NCBI GenBank assembly: GCA_003216535.1
Contig: QCIS01000001.1
Location: 1 to 64,000, forward strand
DNA length: 64,000 bases
Origin: Prochlorococcus sp. AG-402-N08
GTDB lineage: Bacteria; Cyanobacteriota; Cyanobacteriia; PCC-6307; Cyanobiaceae
Direction: 5' to 3'
The notes under the pieces were generated by a model, which was not told the origin of the DNA, did no database searches, and saw only the letters and a program-made list of their open reading frames with translations. A program made the translations under genes and the position numbers. Of this stretch, positions 49,876 through 58,357 are shown piece after piece (position 1 is the first letter of the stretch; every line of letters begins with the position of its first letter).

Positions 49876-51652
49876 TGTTTAGTTCATCTGTAAGTTCAAC
49901 TTCATCTTTTTTATCTTTAAATACAACTTCATTATTTACATTAGTTTTATTTGTTGATTTATCTTTAGAATTTGTATTTGCTTCAATTTTAATTTGAATC
50001 TTTTCTTCTCCCGATTTTGAGATTTTTTTAATTTGTTTTGCTTTTGTTTTTTTATTGTCTAAGGTTTTTTCCGATTGCTTATTACTGTCTTTTAAATGCA
50101 CAAAATTATTGCTGGTTAGATATTCTTTACCTAACTTTATAAGTGGATTAATACCTAATTGACTAAATACAATTTTTTCTTCATTAGTAAGATCAACTGT
50201 TATTATATTTTTTTCCTTTGAATTTGATTGGTTCAAATTTTCATTATCATTTTCTTTTTTATTAAAAGAATTATCTTGACTTAGGTCTTTGGAGTTAAGT
50301 AATTCCTTGTCAATTATTTTTTCCTGATCATCAGTTGATTGAGATGTATTTATATCTAAAGATTTTAGATTGTTTGGTTGAATAGATTTATTTTCAACGT
50401 TTTTAATTTCTAAGTTAGAAATTTCATGATTTAATATATTTTCTACATGTCCTGTACCATCGCATGTAGAACATTTTTTACCAAATAATTCATAGATATT
50501 TTGACCTTGTCTTTTTCTGGTTAACTCTACTAAGCCTAATTCAGTAAGCTGAGCTATTTGAGGCCTAGCAGAATCATCTTTTATTGCTGAGGTAAAATGC
50601 TCAAGTAACTGAAATTGATCTCTTCTAGATTCCATATCAATAAAATCTACTACTATAACTCCACCAATATTTCTTAATTTCATTTGTCTTGAGATTTCAA
50701 CTGCTGCTTCGCAGTTCGTCCACAAAACAGTTTGTCTTGAATTGGCGGATCTTGTAAATGATCCAGAGTTTACATCAATTACTGTTAAAGCTTCAGTAGG
50801 TTCAATAATTATGTAACCCCCCGAAGGAAGATCTACTCTCGGCTGGAGGGCTTTTTGAATTGTTTTCTTAATTTCGTATTTCTCGAAAATATGTTGGTTG
50901 CAACTGTTATCGTGAAATTCAATATCTATATCAGATTCAGAATTTATTAAAAAATCTTTTGCCCTTGTAACTGAAAATTTACTATCGATAATTATGCTTT
51001 TAGTTGATTCTTTAATATGATCTCTTAAGATCTTGAGAGAGAAATCATCATCTCTTTTTAGTAAATTAGGCGGATTAGAAGCCTCAGAAACTTTTAGTAC
51101 ATTTTCCCATTGTTGAATTAAATGTTCTAAATCTTCAATTAGAAGTTCTTCTTTTATCTTTTCAGCCTCTGTTCTAAATAACAAGCCTGTGCTAGGTGGT
51201 TTTATTAAAACCCCAAGAGCTTTCAAACGGCTACGTTCTGTTTCTGTATTTATTTTTCTTGAAATATTTACTCCTTGGCCATATGGCTGTAATATCAAGT
51301 ATTTTCCTGGGATTGAAATACTTCCCGTTAGTCTAGGCCCTTTAGATCCTGTGGGTTCCTTTATTACCTGAACAAGAACTTTTTGTTTTGGTTCTAGTAA
51401 TTCAGTTATTCCAAATGTCCCTTTTTTGAGTCTTAGTGGACCTAAATCTGAAACATGGATGAATCCATTTTTATCACTTTCACCAATATTTATGAAAGCG
51501 GCATCAATACCAGCGAGAACATTTTCAACTGTTCCTAAGAAAATATCGCCAATTTGATATTGACCTTGTGCGACGATTAATTCATCAACTCGATCATCTG
51601 TGAGTAGTGCTGCAATTCGAGCCTGCTCAGCGATGATAATTTGCTGAGACAT
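49832..51652 (-). CDS. rne: Ribonuclease E/G
   Basis: A 606-residue cyanobacterial RNase E, the main endonuclease of mRNA decay. The N-terminal catalytic half has an S1 domain ([24 protein letters not shown]-like, about residues 32-55), active-site Asp in VIDVNSGSF and VVDFIDME, and a zinc-link CSTCDGTGH. The C-terminal ~190 residues are Asn/Lys/Glu-rich and presumably disordered. The protein ends with [12 protein letters not shown], close to the arginine-rich nonapeptide (RRRRRRSSA) that recruits PNPase in other cyanobacteria. A long 5' untranslated region probably lies upstream. Confidence 0.95.
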   Translation of the reverse strand: MSQQIIIAEQARIAALLTDDRVDELIVAQGQYQIGDIFLGTVENVLAGIDAAFINIGESDKNGFIHVSDLGPLRLKKGTFGITELLEPKQKVLVQVIKEPTGSKGPRLTGSISIPGKYLILQPYGQGVNISRKINTETERSRLKALGVLIKPPSTGLLFRTEAEKIKEELLIEDLEHLIQQWENVLKVSEASNPPNLLKRDDDFSLKILRDHIKESTKSIIIDSKFSVTRAKDFLINSESDIDIEFHDNSCNQHIFEKYEIKKTIQKALQPRVDLPSGGYIIIEPTEALTVIDVNSGSFTRSANSRQTVLWTNCEAAVEISRQMKLRNIGGVIVVDFIDMESRRDQFQLLEHFTSAIKDDSARPQIAQLTELGLVELTRKRQGQNIYELFGKKCSTCDGTGHVENILNHEISNLEIKNVENKSIQPNNLKSLDINTSQSTDDQEKIIDKELLNSKDLSQDNSFNKKENDNENLNQSNSKEKNIITVDLTNEEKIVFSQLGINPLIKLGKEYLTSNNFVHLKDSNKQSEKTLDNKKTKAKQIKKISKSGEEKIQIKIEANTNSKDKSTNKTNVNNEVVFKDKKDEVELTDELNNARKKRRRSSASIE

Positions 51653-51948
51653 ATAATTGATTCTGAATGATTTGGATTTTGAAAATCATCTAAATTAAAG
51701 AATTAAATTCTTATCTTTTTAATAAAGCAATTTTATAGCTAATATTATTTACTTTTTAAAATTAATAAAGTTAAAAGTGATTGAATTCTGCTATTTATAG
51801 AGCTTTAAACGATTTTCAAACTAATTGAAATTGAATTCATAGCTATGATTATCATTTAAATTAACCATAACTAAGATTATTTTAACATCTAATCACCACT
51901 AAAGCACGTTGATACATTATTCTATTATTGGTGAATTTTTTATCTAAA
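51653..51948. promoter_or_regulatory. Divergent upstream region of rne and dapL
   Basis: About 296 AT-rich bases without a gene. It contains a near-perfect palindrome AAGAATT-A-AATTCTT (51698-51712) and GATTTT-G-AAAATC (51675-51687). rne mRNAs in other bacteria have structured, self-regulatory leaders; whether these palindromes act that way is unknown. Confidence 0.35.
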
Positions 51949-53175
51949 GTGGTTCAAGTAAACGAAAATTATTTAAAACTCAAAGCAGGCTATTTATTCC
52001 CTGAAATTGCTAAAAGGGTAAAAATATATTCTCAATTAAATAGGAGTGATGAGATTATTAAGCTTGGCATAGGAGATGTTACAGAACCACTGCCAAGAGC
52101 TTGCATAGAGGCTATGGGTAAAGCTTTGGATGATATGGGAACAAAAGATGGTTTCAGAGGTTATGGACCAGAACAAGGTTATTTTTGGCTCAGAGAAAAA
52201 ATATCTGAGCATGATTTTATTTCGAGAGGCTGTCAAATTTCACCTGATGAAATCTTTGTTTCAGATGGCTCTAAATGTGATAGTAGCAATATTTTAGATA
52301 TTCTTGGCAAAGATAATTCAATTGCTGTTACAGATCCAGTTTACCCTGTTTATGTTGATAGTAATGTTATGACAGGCAGAACTGGTGATGCTCTTGAAAA
52401 TGGAACTTATAAAGGATTGATATATCTTGCAATTAACGATGGGAATAATTTTCTGCCAGAGATACCTGAAAAAAAAGTTGATATTTTATATCTTTGTTTT
52501 CCTAATAATCCGACCGGAGCAACGATTAATAAAAAAGAGTTGAAAAAGTGGGTTGACTATGCTCTTCAAAACAAATCTCTAATACTTTTTGATGCAGCTT
52601 ATGAAGCATTTATTCAAGATGATGATATTCCACATTCAATATATGAGATTGAAGGGGCAAAGGATTGTGCTATTGAATTTAGATCTTTTTCAAAGAATGC
52701 AGGATTTACTGGAGTTAGATGTGCTTTCACAGTAATACCTAAAAATCTCAAAGGTTTGAGCTCAACAAATGAGGAAATAGACTTATGGCCTCTTTGGAAT
52801 AGGCGACAATCTACAAAGTTCAATGGAGTAAGTTATGTGGTTCAGAGAGGAGCAGAGGCTGTTTATTCTCTTGAAGGGAAGAAACAGGTGAAAGGTTTAA
52901 TTGATTTTTATATGGAAAATGCAAAAATCATGAAAAATAAACTTCAGAATGCAGGATATAAAGTGTATGGTGGTGTCAATGCTCCTTATATCTGGATTAA
53001 AGTTCCTGATCAAATGACATCATGGGACTTTTTTGATTTCCTTCTCCAAAAAGTAAGTGTAGTGGGTACACCTGGGAGCGGATTTGGATTGTCAGGAGAG
53101 GGTTATTTTCGTTTGTCAGCATTTAACTCACGATCAAACGTCATTGATGCAATGGAAAGAATAATTAATATATAA
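51949..53175 (+). CDS. dapL: LL-diaminopimelate aminotransferase
   Basis: A 408-residue PLP aminotransferase that makes LL-diaminopimelate directly from tetrahydrodipicolinate for lysine and peptidoglycan, the pathway used by cyanobacteria and plants. The PLP lysine is in [26 protein letters not shown] and [17 protein letters not shown] are other signatures. The GTG at 51949 is chosen because it gives [20 protein letters not shown] at family length. Upstream in-frame TTG (51928) and GTG (51931) would add up to seven residues. Confidence 0.95.
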   Translation: MVQVNENYLKLKAGYLFPEIAKRVKIYSQLNRSDEIIKLGIGDVTEPLPRACIEAMGKALDDMGTKDGFRGYGPEQGYFWLREKISEHDFISRGCQISPDEIFVSDGSKCDSSNILDILGKDNSIAVTDPVYPVYVDSNVMTGRTGDALENGTYKGLIYLAINDGNNFLPEIPEKKVDILYLCFPNNPTGATINKKELKKWVDYALQNKSLILFDAAYEAFIQDDDIPHSIYEIEGAKDCAIEFRSFSKNAGFTGVRCAFTVIPKNLKGLSSTNEEIDLWPLWNRRQSTKFNGVSYVVQRGAEAVYSLEGKKQVKGLIDFYMENAKIMKNKLQNAGYKVYGGVNAPYIWIKVPDQMTSWDFFDFLLQKVSVVGTPGSGFGLSGEGYFRLSAFNSRSNVIDAMERIINI

Positions 53176-53206
53176 TTATTAGTACTATTTAACTTCTAAA
53201 ATTGTA

Positions 53207-53524
53207 ATGCTATCTATAAAGTTAGAACAAAGTGTAAGTAATAATTCAGCAGTGATTGAAAAGAAACCTGCTGAATTAAAAAATAAATCTCCAAAATATA
53301 AGGTCTTACTTCATAATGACCCAGTTAATTCTATGGAGTATGTCACTGTTTCACTACGAGAAGTAGTGCCGCAATTAAGTGAACAAGATGCTATCGCCAT
53401 AATGCTAGAGGCACATAATACGGGTGTAGGGTTGGTAATTGTTTGTGATTTAGAGCCAGCAGAATTCTACTCAGAATCGTTAAAATCCAAAGGAATTTCT
53501 AGTTCAATTGAGAAAGAGGATTAA
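53207..53524 (+). CDS. clpS: ClpS adaptor
   Basis: A 105-residue ClpS, which delivers N-degron substrates to the ClpAP/ClpCP protease. The core YKVLLHNDPVNSMEYVTVSL carries the Asn-Asp pair that binds the N-terminal residue. The later EAHNTGVGLVIVCDLEPAEFY is the standard ClpS C-terminal half. The first ~28 residues are a variable extension. Cyanobacteria have two ClpS versions; this could be either. Confidence 0.92.
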   Translation: MLSIKLEQSVSNNSAVIEKKPAELKNKSPKYKVLLHNDPVNSMEYVTVSLREVVPQLSEQDAIAIMLEAHNTGVGLVIVCDLEPAEFYSESLKSKGISSSIEKED

Positions 53525-53539
53525 TAACCTTTAAATTTA

Positions 53540-55159
53540 TTATTTTGATTTAGCTAATTTCCTTTCTGATAATGGACGAACTTTTAAGGATTCTCTCAAA
53601 GAAGACTTTCCATATTCTCTCTCAAGGATGTTGATAACTGTTTTACCAAATTCATCTTCTGGATTATCAAAAGCTTCTAAGCAAACCTGACCAAGTTTTT
53701 CCCCTAATACGCCTGGATTCCATAGAAGTTTTCTCGCTGTCCAAGGCATCATGCTCATTGGATTGTAATTTGGCTTCAAAATTTTATGATCCAAGGCGTA
53801 CTTCTCAAGAAGAGTATGTGGTTGCAAACCTATAAAGAATATAGCTGGATCAACTAAGCCTTTACCAAAAATATTTTCTAATTCTCTATGGTATGCAATT
53901 GTTTGTCTTATGGTGCTTGGCGTTTCGTCAAAAACATTAAATGAATAATTTACTGAAACATGATTTTTGAAACCTGATTTGACTAGCATTCTGCAATTAT
54001 TTAATACAGTTTCAAGGTTATACGCTAATCTCATTTTTCTAACAAGTTCTTGAGATCCAGAAGTGATACCTATTTCAAAATAACTCATACCTGTATCAAC
54101 CATAAGTTGAGCTAGCTCAGCATCAATATTATCCGCCCTGATGTATGCAGCCCAATTAATATCGTCCCAGCCTTGATCCTTAATAGCTTGCAAAAGTGTT
54201 TTTGCATCTTCAATATGTTTTTTGGCTGGAATAAATTGCGCATCAGTGAACCAAAATCCCCTTACTCCAAGTTCATATAGTTGCTTCATTTCTTTGATTA
54301 CTTCTTTAACAGGATTAAGGCGAACCTGCTTCCCCTCCACTACTGTATAAACACAGAAGCAACAATTATGAGGACAACCTCTTTTTGTTTGTACACCTAC
54401 ATAGTAATCACCTCCCTCTATATACCAATTGAAATCAGGCCATATTGATTTAATATATTCGTAGTTGCAGGCAGTTTTAACTGTGCCTGAAGGTTGTTCA
54501 TGTATTAATTTTTTACGAGGTTTTTGTCCAGCTAAATAACATCTTTCTTCCTCTAAAGAATCTCCTCTAATGATTTTCTCTATGAGATTTTCTCCCTCTC
54601 CAACAGAAATAACTGTCCCTTTTGGAAGTAGACTTCCTAATTGTTCATAGAAAACACTAACAGCCCCACCTCCTAAAATTACTTTTACATTTTTGTTGTA
54701 TTTTTGGGCTCTTTTAAGTCCCATCTTGACTAAAGAAGTATTTCTATATATTTCTCCATAGTGAGATGCAATTAATTTTAATCCTCCCCAAGAACCTCTA
54801 ATTTTTTTAAGGATATTTTTTGAGTAGAAAACTTCAAAAGAGTTTTGTAGGGGATTCCCACTTCTACCATCAACAGGTGCGTAAATTTGTATATCTCTCC
54901 ATGAAAAAATGATTAGATGTGGTCTAAATTGATCAATTTTTCTAGTTAAATATTTGGAAACTTTATTAGATGGAATTATTGCTAGATCAATAAATTGTTG
55001 TTCTATACCTGGGAAAGATTTATGAATATGGTCTGCTAAATAAATAGGTCCTATGGGAAATATAGGATTACATGGCAGTCTTACAGTTAGGATTTTTCCA
55101 TAGTGCTTTCTTTGGTAATTTTTTTTATTTAGTTTTTCGAACTTCAAATTAAAATTCAT
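53540..55159 (-). CDS. B12-binding-domain radical SAM protein
   Basis: A 539-residue protein with an N-terminal cobalamin-binding-like domain (about 20-190, ending VKVILGGGAVSVFYEQLGSLL) and a radical SAM domain. The [4Fe-4S] ligands are Cys262, Cys266 and Cys269 in GCPHNCCFCVY. RGFWFTDAQFIP and GMSYFEIGITSGSQ are typical of the BchE/hopanoid-type B12 radical SAM group. The reaction is not predictable: these enzymes methylate, cyclise or rearrange tetrapyrroles, lipids and natural products. No obvious pathway genes are adjacent. The DxHxxG cobalamin motif is not evident. Confidence 0.8.
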   Translation of the reverse strand: MNFNLKFEKLNKKNYQRKHYGKILTVRLPCNPIFPIGPIYLADHIHKSFPGIEQQFIDLAIIPSNKVSKYLTRKIDQFRPHLIIFSWRDIQIYAPVDGRSGNPLQNSFEVFYSKNILKKIRGSWGGLKLIASHYGEIYRNTSLVKMGLKRAQKYNKNVKVILGGGAVSVFYEQLGSLLPKGTVISVGEGENLIEKIIRGDSLEEERCYLAGQKPRKKLIHEQPSGTVKTACNYEYIKSIWPDFNWYIEGGDYYVGVQTKRGCPHNCCFCVYTVVEGKQVRLNPVKEVIKEMKQLYELGVRGFWFTDAQFIPAKKHIEDAKTLLQAIKDQGWDDINWAAYIRADNIDAELAQLMVDTGMSYFEIGITSGSQELVRKMRLAYNLETVLNNCRMLVKSGFKNHVSVNYSFNVFDETPSTIRQTIAYHRELENIFGKGLVDPAIFFIGLQPHTLLEKYALDHKILKPNYNPMSMMPWTARKLLWNPGVLGEKLGQVCLEAFDNPEDEFGKTVINILEREYGKSSLRESLKVRPLSERKLAKSK

Positions 55160-55265
55160 GTCATGAAATTCAATGGATTTATTTCCTTAAAGAATCTAAC
55201 TACTTTATTACTAATTTGGAGAAATTAAAAATCCTAAGACAATACACACGAAAATTTTATTTAAT

Positions 55266-56357
55266 TCAGATATCTGAAATCATATAAATCCAGCATACTT
55301 TGAGAAGTTTTAATCCATCTATCCATCTAGATATATTTGGAGCTCCCGATTTTCTAGAATAATATCTAACAGGATAATTTAGTATTTTAATGTTATTATT
55401 CGCAGCTTCAAATATTATTGTAAAGTCTCCAAATGGGTCAGACTTGGAATCCCAACTTCCGTTTTTTTTCATAAGTTTAAAAAATTTTCTTGAAAAAACT
55501 TTTGTTCCACAGAGTGAATCTGATATAGGCTTATTTATGAGAATTGATAGAAATATTGCGAAGAGTCTATTTCCTATATAATTTGCCCATCTCATCGCAT
55601 CTTTTTCCATTGGAAAAGTTGTTCGAGCGCAATTAATTAGGATATTTTTATTTTTGGTCGATTCCAGAATTGCTGCAATACTGTCATCAATATCTACAGT
55701 AAAATCACTATCAATTATGGCGAGGGTCTCACCTGAAGAAATATTAAAACCCTCTACGACTGCATTTTTCTTCCCTTTAGAAGTTTGTTTTAAAAGATAT
55801 ATCTTGAAAAAATTTGAGAAATTTTCTTTTAACTCATTCAAAATGTCATATGTATTATCATTGCTATTACCTTCAACGAATATAATTTCTATTTTATTTG
55901 GTATATTTTTAAATTTATTTAAAGCATTAATTAAAAGTTCTTTATTACCAGCTTCATTTCTTGCAGGAATTACTATTGATATTAAATGTCCAGAAATATT
56001 TTCACTATATTTATAAAAAACTATTTCGATTTCGTAGGCAAGTTGTTTTATGATTGGCATTTTTCGAAAAATATTTTTTAGAGATTGTGGAATTACCTTA
56101 GTGGGCAGAGGAGTTAGTTTTTTTGCTTTCCATCTAATTGATCTGTAGTTATAAATTTCAGCCAAAGATTCAATATCGCATAAAGTTATTCTTGCTTTGC
56201 TAGTAGTTTCTCTAAAAATTCTTGAATCTAATTTTAGCCATCTTGTAATTGGCTCCCAAGTATTTCCACGTACTTTAATGGAAATAAATTCTTTATTATC
56301 TTTAAATAATTGATGCAGTTTATTATTAGTTAAATTCCAACTATTGAAAGATTTCAT
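55266..56357 (-). CDS. GT2 glycosyltransferase with residual methyltransferase-like N-terminus
   Basis: A 363-residue protein. From about residue 123 there is a GT-A domain: SIVIPARNEAGN, IIFVEGNSNDNT, IIDSDFTVD (metal-binding DxD-like) and a C-terminal LNYPVRYYSRKSGAPNISRW. The preceding ~120 residues include a stretch, LTPLPTKVIPQSLKNIFRKM then KQLAYEIEIVFYK, that resembles the end of the methyltransferase half of bifunctional methyltransferase-GT2 proteins. No SAM-binding GxGxG is present. It is 41 bases downstream of the ArnT-like gene on the same strand. Probably acts in cell-surface polysaccharide or glycolipid assembly. Confidence 0.75.
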   Translation of the reverse strand: MKSFNSWNLTNNKLHQLFKDNKEFISIKVRGNTWEPITRWLKLDSRIFRETTSKARITLCDIESLAEIYNYRSIRWKAKKLTPLPTKVIPQSLKNIFRKMPIIKQLAYEIEIVFYKYSENISGHLISIVIPARNEAGNKELLINALNKFKNIPNKIEIIFVEGNSNDNTYDILNELKENFSNFFKIYLLKQTSKGKKNAVVEGFNISSGETLAIIDSDFTVDIDDSIAAILESTKNKNILINCARTTFPMEKDAMRWANYIGNRLFAIFLSILINKPISDSLCGTKVFSRKFFKLMKKNGSWDSKSDPFGDFTIIFEAANNNIKILNYPVRYYSRKSGAPNISRWIDGLKLLKVCWIYMISDI

Positions 56358-56398
56358 TATTAAAGGTTACGAAAGACTATTTATTATATATTTATTAT

Positions 56399-57952
56399 TT
56401 ACTTTCTTAATATTAATTTCCATGGCTTTAAAATATTATTTTCATATATCAATTCAAAAAAATTATCATTGTTTTTTATTTTATTAAGGTCAGTTGTCCA
56501 TGCTAATTCTGATTTTTTTAATTGATTAATATTTTCTAATCCTTCTCCTAGTTTAGGAGTTAATAAAGAAATCCTTATGATTTTTGATTGGGATAGAGAA
56601 TTCTTTATTCCTGATTTATCAACTTTTATAGTTTGATTTTTTACTATATCAAGAGATGATAAGTACTCCATTTTTTCTCTTAGTTCTCTTGATCTATCAG
56701 TGAATAATCCTGATTGCAAAAGTAATGAAGTTAATAAGTAAGGCCCAATTATTAAAATTATTAATATTTCTTTGAATGAGTTTTTATGTTTTATTAAAGA
56801 CCAAGATAATCCAAAGAATAATAATCCGAGAATTAGAAATGTATTTTCTTTAGAGTTAAAGTTAACAGTATTTTTCAAGAAAAAATAATATATGAAAGTT
56901 AGAGCAAATATAAATAATGGAATTATTTTTGAAGTTACAAATAAAACAATTTGGCTATATCTTTTAGAATTGAACAAATATTTTATTCCTACGTAAGCAT
57001 TTAATGAAAAAATAGAAGAGATTTGTAGAGTATAGTAGGGCGTTTTCGTAGAGAAAATACTCAGAATTAATATTAATATTAAGGGAAAAAAAGTTAGTAT
57101 ATATTTCTTTTCTTTACTTTGGTATATGTTACATATTGTGCCTATAATTGCGAAAAAACTCCATGGCAGAAATGTTGCGGGAATATTCCAAAAATAATAA
57201 TAGAAAGGATTTGTAAAATTAGTTTTATTAGAAAGAAAGTTAAATTTTTCGACTAAATAAAAAATAATATTTTTCTCTAAATAAGGGTTGATAGAAAACG
57301 TCCAAAATAAATAAGGAATAAATCCAATTAGTAGTCCAATCCAAAAGAATTTACTTAATAAAAGATTCTTTTTTATAAAAAAATATGGTACGAGTGATAT
57401 TAATGGTACAAATACTAAAAAAGTTTTCATCATAAAAGCTAAACCAATCCAAATTCCAAAAAGCAGAATATAGAATTTGTTATGTTTATTTTTTATTTTG
57501 ACTAAAGATAATATTCCAATAGTTACTAAACATGAATAAATAATATCTTGAGTAGCTAAGTGTGAGTAGTCAAACCATAGATATGTAGTAGAGAGTATTA
57601 GTGGAGATATAATTGCATATTTTTTATTAAAAAATTCTTCATGTAATTTATAAGTTATGAATAGCATCAATATTGAAGCGACTGTTGTGGGTAGATATGC
57701 AGAAAAAATATTTCTTCCAAAGAAGTCTTGGGACTTTGCTATCAAAAACTGTAATCCTATTGTTCTATCTAATACATATTCATCCCACCAAAGAGGAATT
57801 GTCCAGTTTCCTTTATCCAGTATCCATCGGGCTTGTAGTGCATAAAATCCTTCATCAAAAGCAATATAACTTCTTTTGCCAAAATAAAATATGAGAGGAA
57901 TAAAAATAATTAGTTTAAAAAGAAATTTAAATTTTGAAATTCTATTTAACAT
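56399..57952 (-). CDS. ArnT/PMT-type membrane glycosyltransferase
   Basis: A 517-residue integral membrane protein with about 11-12 predicted transmembrane segments in the first 420 residues and a short periplasmic-type C-terminal domain. The first loop has FDEGFYALQARWILDKGNWTIPLW, matching the DE-containing loop of GT39/GT83 enzymes that use polyprenyl-phosphate sugars. Acceptor unknown (lipid A-like, glycan or protein). It leads a two-gene unit with the GT2 gene and precedes tRNA-Thr by 25 bases. Confidence 0.8.
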   Translation of the reverse strand: MLNRISKFKFLFKLIIFIPLIFYFGKRSYIAFDEGFYALQARWILDKGNWTIPLWWDEYVLDRTIGLQFLIAKSQDFFGRNIFSAYLPTTVASILMLFITYKLHEEFFNKKYAIISPLILSTTYLWFDYSHLATQDIIYSCLVTIGILSLVKIKNKHNKFYILLFGIWIGLAFMMKTFLVFVPLISLVPYFFIKKNLLLSKFFWIGLLIGFIPYLFWTFSINPYLEKNIIFYLVEKFNFLSNKTNFTNPFYYYFWNIPATFLPWSFFAIIGTICNIYQSKEKKYILTFFPLILILILSIFSTKTPYYTLQISSIFSLNAYVGIKYLFNSKRYSQIVLFVTSKIIPLFIFALTFIYYFFLKNTVNFNSKENTFLILGLLFFGLSWSLIKHKNSFKEILIILIIGPYLLTSLLLQSGLFTDRSRELREKMEYLSSLDIVKNQTIKVDKSGIKNSLSQSKIIRISLLTPKLGEGLENINQLKKSELAWTTDLNKIKNNDNFFELIYENNILKPWKLILRK

Positions 57953-57977
57953 TTTTGAATTTAATTTGCTTTTAAAA

Positions 57978-58049
57978 TGCCGATAATTGGATTTGAACCA
58001 ATGACCTACTGTTTACGAGACAGTTGCTCTGCCGCTGAGCTATATCGGC
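57978..58049 (-). tRNA. tRNA-Thr (anticodon CGT)
   Basis: A 72-base tRNA on the minus strand: acceptor GCCGATA/TATCGGC with discriminator A, anticodon loop CTCGTAA with anticodon CGT (reads ACG), T-arm with GGTTCAAATCC. CCA is not encoded. Confidence 0.95.
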
Positions 58050-58104
58050 AATACTAAAATATTGATATTTTCATATAAAATTAATTTTATAATTTAGTTT
58101 ATTA

Positions 58105-58341
58105 ATGTCAAAAATAGATCCCGAATTAAAAAAGAAATTATTGAAAGAGTCCCAGTCTCCCTTCAAAGGGTTAAGGAGAATATTGTGGATAGCTTTTAGT
58201 GGTTCAGCATTTTTAGGTCTTCTAATAATGCTCTCCAAAATTGCAAGTGGTGGTGAATTGCAGCAAAATAATCTTTTGATACAATTTGTTGCTTGTATAC
58301 TATTCCCAACCTTATTGTTCTTTGATAGGAATAAGGATTGA
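58105..58341 (+). CDS. DUF3493 membrane protein (LPA1/Rep27-like domain)
   Basis: A 78-residue protein: DPELKKKLLKESQSPFKGLRR, then two hydrophobic segments (about 26-46 and 55-73). This is the whole DUF3493 domain, which forms the membrane part of the plant and algal photosystem II assembly factors LPA1/Rep27. A role in PSII assembly is a family-based inference. It converges with infB, 16 bases apart. Confidence 0.8.
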   Translation: MSKIDPELKKKLLKESQSPFKGLRRILWIAFSGSAFLGLLIMLSKIASGGELQQNNLLIQFVACILFPTLLFFDRNKD

Positions 58342-58357
58342 TTAGTAAGATATTTAA

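Noticed and set aside
55654-56016. 120-codon plus-strand frame
   Set aside because: Antisense to the GT2 domain of the minus-strand glycosyltransferase, with no recognisable features.
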